Origin: Luzula sylvatica
Lineage: Eukaryota; Streptophyta; Magnoliopsida; Poales; Juncaceae
DNA: 64,000 nucleotides
Reading direction: 5' to 3'
Assembly: GCA_946800325.1 (NCBI GenBank)
Contig: OX326957.1
Coordinates: 52,509,798-52,573,797, forward strand
Below are positions 59,584-64,000 of this stretch, one piece after another (position 1 is the stretch's first letter; every line of letters starts with the position of its first letter). The notes below the pieces were generated by a model. It ran no database searches. It saw only the letters and a program-made list of their open reading frames with translations, and had not been told where the DNA came from. The translations under genes and the position numbers were made by a program.

Positions 59584-60110
59584 ACAGAAACATGGGGGCT
59601 TGATAAGTTCTTTCCTTATGAATGGAATCACGATCAAAACTTGGGTGTAAATTGTAATTTGCCAGATTTCTAAGGGTGAAATTGAAAATTTACAAAAAAG
59701 ATTATGATAAATATGATAATGTTAGGCAGAATGTTTATTTTTTTCGTATATTATTATTATATGGGCTAATTTTGCTGTATATTAAATAAAAATATGAAAA
59801 AAAAATATATGTAATGTATATTCTGTTTCATTCTAAGTAGATTATATATTTTTTTGTTTGTTTAAATATACTCTTGTATTATGGTCTGTCCTTTGTTTAG
59901 ATGAACTTACTTATAAGAATAAGATAGTAAGGTTTATTTTCATTTTGTTGCGAGACAATAACAATTAATGATAATACTAATCAAATATTATCACGCGACA
60001 TTAACTAATTGATACGAGTTTATGATATATATAATTGCCATAATACATTGTAGCCTAGAGTCCCACAACACAAACACCAAAAAAGAGATTCCTACTGATA
60101 AACGAACGCA
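59584..60110. repeat. E2F 3' flank, copy C
   Basis: Matches 2140-2600 and 5117-5535. Convergent junction with F-box copy C, arranged as in block A. Confidence 0.75.
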
Positions 60111-60139
60111 TCATGATGTTCGAATGAATATCACGCAAC

Positions 60140-61375
60140 TCAAATTTTCATTTGAAACCACATAGCTGGGCTCTGCCATGGTGCGAATGAATGAGAAAGG
60201 TTAAACATCTCCACAGTGCCGTCCTCGAGGCTGAATACACCATTATCCTCGAGGCTGAATACATCATTATCATGTTCGAATTCGAACCAAGTAGGAAAAC
60301 AGTCTTCAGGTAGGTCCATGACGTTTGCAAAATAAATGCAATTCGGCCTACACCCATCAATCTTCCCTGCCGAGACACACATCGACCCATTATATCCGAG
60401 GAACAAAGACTTCTCTCCTAAATCGTGAACCCTACTCCAACTTTCTCTATCTTTTTCAAATTTATGTACCAGAATTTTTTTTGTTTTCTTGAACTGAGGC
60501 AAGTTAATCTCCCCGAATTGGTGCACCAAAAGCAAATCACCGGAACACTCGACAAAATAGCATGCGAGTAAATCCATATCCCACTTACCTCTTGATATCC
60601 TAGTCCAGGGCCCTTGAATGCAACGGGACTGGAAATAGAGCCCGCTACAATTCACTTTTACTACATAACCACCATCACGTCTCGTAGCATATATGAGCCT
60701 TAACACCGAGATTATTAACAAGAGTCCATGAATCATCTCCTGAATGACATACAACTAGTCTAGAGGAGTGCTTCGTTGTGCCACAAATCATTTTGCAATC
60801 TTCTGATACCACTAGCTTGCCCAACGCAGCTCGCCGGCGCGGATAAATGGCAGGGTAAAGCGGCTCATCCTCTGATTCAAAGAACTCTTCACTTTGCTCG
60901 ATAGCATAGGTTGGTTTTGGGAGTTGGATGTTTTGTCCAGACAGAGGATTAATGAGGCTAAGTTCCAAGTTCGATTCATCCATCACTACTAACCAACCGT
61001 TAGAACACGTGTGCATGAATTTACCTTTTATCTCCGGTAAATTGAACTCTATCATTTCGGATCTAAAGACATTATAAAACATGCAAGTTTGCGTTTCGTA
61101 GTTGCATGGGAGTAGGAGAAGCGGGCAATTTCCTAGAAAGGGTCCGTGCTCTTGCTTTGTGATGTGGTACCACTTTTTCGAAGCTGACGCAAACTTACAG
61201 CGATAAGCGTAGTACCGTAATTTTGACATAATTAGACGGCTAATGTCTGGTTGCATCTCTGACCAGTCCCGCATCTTTTCCTCCATCTGAGAACTATCCA
61301 ATCGGGTTAGGCCGTTTGATGGCACTACACTCGGTGGCAAAAATAAATGCTTTGATGCCTCAGGCCTGAAAACAA
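60140..61375 (-). pseudogene. F-box/DUF295 (KIB-like) copy C, one frameshift
   Basis: The most complete of four copies. The N-terminal ORF (61340-60675) has the F-box (DWSEMQPDISRLIMSKL, KKWYHIT) and the first propeller part. The C-terminal ORF (to 60140) has DGGYVVKVNCSG, VECSGDLLLVHQF, HKFEKDRESWSRVHDLGEKS and CRPNCIYF, the usual DUF295 ending. A deletion of about 25 bp near 60690-60710 removes the ENVIFFEGN codons found in copy B and shifts the frame. Without it the protein would be about 370-400 residues, the family length. A short duplicated segment (FSLEDNGVFSLEDG) lies near the C terminus. Tail-to-tail with the E2F pseudogene. Confidence 0.82.
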
Positions 61376-62089
61376 AAACATAACAAAAAATGAGTATAAA
61401 AGAATACGATTAGACCTGAAAAAAATGTGGAGTTGCTGAAAACAGAAAAGTTGTCACCTTTGGTACTAGATAACTCTCAATTCTTTAAATTTTAATTGAA
61501 AAACAACAAAAACAAAATATAGCTAATAATTCTAATTATACACGAATAACAACAAATAAAATGAAGCAACGTAAACAGGAAAAAGTTCGGAACTTTTGTA
61601 CTCAGTAGTGTACAAATAAAAAAGCTAAAATCTTTCGTAGCTAATTTTTTTTTTTAAAGAATCTTTCGTAGCTAATTAATTGGTAAATTGACAAAAGAAA
61701 AGAAAAACTACTAACTAATAGTACCGGCAACTGGATGAATGAATGAAGTTAGATATAATGACAAATTACTTGCTAATATTCTCAGACCCTTCAATTTGGC
61801 TCGATAGTTTAGCGTGATTGTGCTCTTTTCCTTGTATTTTATACCAGATCGACGAAATACGTCTTATTCATCTCCCTCGCCGGCCGGATAAGAAAATAAA
61901 AAATGGAAAGCATCGGCTTAATTAGGAATGGTCGATTGAATGAATGTCTTCCCTTTTATGACTTTATATGTTTCCTCTTGATTAGGATTTAGGGGCCTTA
62001 TGGTGGGCTTTAAGATTAGTCGGCCTTGGAATTTTTGAAATCTAAGTTCAATATTTTTTAAACTTGATAATTGTCTTTCGGTTTGATTG
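61376..62089. other. F-box upstream region and colinear flank, copy C
   Basis: Matches 6363-6955 and then 10515-10635. It is continuous here, so it shows the uninterrupted state of the site that holds the 3.6-kb insertion at 6955-10515. Confidence 0.65.
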
Positions 62090-62097
62090 ATACTAAC

Positions 62098-62658
62098 CTA
62101 TGTTGCACGGATACGGATACACGTAGCGTATCCGATACTATACGGATACGGCGATACGATAATTTTAAAAAAATCACGGATACGAATACGGCTATATAAT
62201 TATTAATTTAATATATTTATATTATATATAATTAATAAATAAGTAATAAATTAATAATATTTTTAAATTAAATATCATAACAATAAATAATATTAAGCAA
62301 ACAATACAAGTATCATAAATTTGTTCTAGAAATATTTTAGAACTAATCTAGAAGTATCCTAGAAGTATCCTATATAATTTATTTAAAAATATTATGGGCC
62401 AAAATATATAATGGGCCGAAGTATCCTAAATGGAGTATCTCAGCCGTATCCTGGACGTATCCCCAGCCGTATCCTGGACATATCCACAGCCGTATCCTGC
62501 CGTATCCCCACCGTATCCGAAAAAAATAAATATTAAAATATTCGGATACGCAACGTGGCGTATCCGATACGTATCCGAGCCGTATCGCACCCGTATCTGT
62601 ATCGGATACGCGTATCCTCAGGATATTTCTGCATTTTTGAAGTATTCGCGTAACATAG
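62098..62658. mobile_element. hAT-like MITE rich in GGATACG words, 561 bp
   Basis: Perfect 8-bp target duplication ATACTAAC (62090-62097, 62659-62666). The left end CTATGTTGCACGGATACGG and the right end CTATGTTACGCGAATACTTC (inward) are inverted repeats. Subterminal arrays of GTATCC/GGATACG. Absent from the same place in the left duplicate (about 10635). Same family as 11537-12068. Confidence 0.83.
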
Positions 62659-62666
62659 ATACTAAC

Positions 62667-63036
62667 ACATTCCACTTTTAACGAACGTTACGGTCGCCAA
62701 ATATCTTTTACGTTTATATTTATATATTTTTATAACGATTTATAATAAAACAATAATATTTATACTTTTTTTCAACGACAAATATTACAATATATATAAA
62801 TAATAGTAAACAAGATTTAAATATCATTGGTTTCATACACGTTAAAAAAAATATAAATAAGAACAAAATTTATATTTATAATATATAAAAAATATATAAA
62901 TATGAAAGTAAAAAATATATGAACGGTGGAAGTACAAAATCTTTTTCCTTTTAAAAAATAATAGTGTTCATTTATTTTCATATGAACTTACAATTACAAT
63001 TTTTGGGTCAACATTTCATTTTCAATGTCGTCCCAC
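62667..63036. repeat. Colinear duplicate of 10660-11050
   Basis: AT-rich non-coding DNA sharing AAATATCTTTTACGTTTATA and GGGTCAACATTTCATTTTCA with the left end. Confidence 0.65.
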
Positions 63037-63044
63037 TAATGTTC

Positions 63045-63182
63045 TACACCCCGCAATTTTACCACCCAAGCAACCCCCAATGTCTAAAATGGATAGTAAT
63101 TAATGATTATGAAAGTTAAAATAGAAAGTTTAATTGGTGTGCGGGTTCACTGCGGGGTTTTATTGCGGGGTGTGTATCATTG
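63045..63182. mobile_element. Small MITE, 138 bp, hAT-like
   Basis: Flanks CTAATGTT (63037-63044) and CCAATGTT (63183-63190) match at 7 of 8 positions. Inverted ends both contain ACACCCCGCAAT. Non-coding. Confidence 0.6.
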
Positions 63183-63239
63183 CCAATGTTAGAGAAATCG
63201 CTAGGCGCTAGTCGGGCGGACGGACACCGTCTAGTACCA

Positions 63240-63430
63240 ATGTAAAAAGAAGGATATTTTGGTCATAAATCTTTTTTAACACCATTCATGGTTAATTTTA
63301 ACTCCATAGGGGGTATTTGAAAATAAAAGTTTGATAGAGGAAGTTTTTTGGAGTTTCCAAAAAGATAGGTGGTTTTTTAGAATATCCAAAAAAGATAGTG
63401 AGTTTTTTGAAAATTTCCCTTAATTAAAAA
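63240..63430. mobile_element. Right half of a Mutator-like MITE
   Basis: Spaced G-run and GTTTTTTGGA-type words facing the opposite way to 3914-4258, ending GAAAATTTCCC before TTAATTAA. Resembles the right terminal repeat of 12407-13106. Confidence 0.45.
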
Positions 63431-64000
63431 TTTCATACTTTCTATTTTACTCTTTAAATATAAAAAAAATGCATACCTAATTTATATTCACCCAAATTTT
63501 TATGTTTTTTCTTTGCAACCTATGTTTCCCATCTTATGCTTATTGTATTCATTAATAAAAAAAATATATACTTGTCATATTTTCTTTCCAAATGATGAGA
63601 TTAATATAATGTAAAATAATTTTATTTTAAGATAATGGTATTATTACCATTAAAAGTTATCATTTCAAAATAGAAAGAAAAACATCATTATTGTATTATA
63701 ATTTTAATTTAATATAATGTTATTATTTTAGTATTATTCTAGTGATAATAACAAACCAGGGGGGGCCGGGTTTCACTAACTGGTTTAAATGTTTTAAGTT
63801 TCTAATTATTTTATGTGATGTCCCAATTGTAGAAAACAATGTGAAATACATACTATTTGGAAAAAAAAAATACATAATTTTAACTCTACCAATTTTAAAT
63901 CCGGAGGTACATCTTGTTACATTCAATTATACTCTTTGAAAACTAGCACGAAAAGAAAAAATACAAATCACCCTTGAATATAGAAAAGAAAATATTGTAC
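63431..64000. other. AT-rich end of window, colinear with 12120-12260
   Basis: Shares TTTTACTCTTTAAATA and TATTCATTAATAAAAAAA with the left end, then diverges. The short ORFs near 63730-63940 have no recognisable motif. Confidence 0.45.

Larger units (their letters stand above)
54985..59590 (+). pseudogene. E2F pseudogene, copy C
   Basis: Second E2F copy in the same exon order as 326-2155. Exon 54985-55029 has TGA (55011-55013) in place of the CGA Arg codon of YDSS. Exon 55126-55211 follows. The next exon has lost its AG acceptor (now AC at about 55300) and carries a 1.04-kb hAT MITE within the recognition-helix codons. A later exon has TAA for a Gln codon (about 56884). An intron holds a hAT element (57493-58825) and the penultimate coding exon holds a SINE (59031-59169). 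The final RBR-binding exon is split by a fold-back element after WLSSD. The first exon is missing; sequence starts at a junction with a TRM6-intron-like word. Non-functional. Confidence 0.9.

Overview
The window is AT-rich nuclear DNA of a flowering plant, most likely a eudicot. Signs of this are plant-type E2F exons, DUF295/KIB-type F-box proteins, Ty1/copia elements primed by initiator tRNA-Met, an L1 LINE with an RNase H domain, and hAT, Mutator and Helitron elements. I saw no tRNA or rRNA gene, CRISPR array or bacterial feature. Only one host gene looks alive: an E2F transcription factor at 75-2155 whose first exon lies left of the window. Almost everything else is duplicated, broken or mobile.

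Layout. (1) 1-13.5 kb: the E2F gene, then two decayed convergent F-box copies separated by a copia fragment. A retroposed 1.9-kb sequence, a CCGAA-type minisatellite, a hAT-like MITE and a 700-bp Mutator-like MITE follow. (2) 13.5-23.5 kb: simple repeats, then a complete but decayed copia element (15699-23480) with 1.02-kb LTRs and an array of TGACG inverted motifs. (3) 23.8-27.1 kb: a third copy of a small gene region and a 755-bp tandem array derived from E2F downstream DNA. (4) 27.1-56.4 kb: a giant imperfect palindrome. Its left arm (about 27128-40359) and right arm (about 43981-56375) are inverted copies around a 3.6-kb spacer. The arms carry a LINE ORF2, a small unrecognised gene with a CxxC motif, TRM6 pseudogene pieces, copia remnants, a hAT MITE and E2F exons. 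(5) 55-64 kb: a disabled second E2F copy, a frameshifted F-box copy and flanks colinear with the left end. This makes a direct segmental duplication around the palindrome.

History inferred from nested insertions. An ancestral block (E2F, convergent F-box, F-box upstream DNA) was copied several times. The LINE and the hAT MITE in E2F were present before the inverted duplication, because both arms share them at the same sites. The 1.4-kb Helitron interrupts sequence that is continuous in the left arm, so it inserted after the arms separated. A 262-bp MITE is also found only in the right arm, but in a stretch with no left counterpart, so its timing is open. A hAT element, a SINE and a fold-back MITE are found only in the right E2F copy, in regions that the left arm does not contain. 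The full-length LINE keeps its endonuclease but has lost the first catalytic Asp of its reverse transcriptase. The truncated right copy keeps that Asp but has lost the endonuclease. No multi-gene pathway is encoded here; the main interest is genome architecture and transposon biology.
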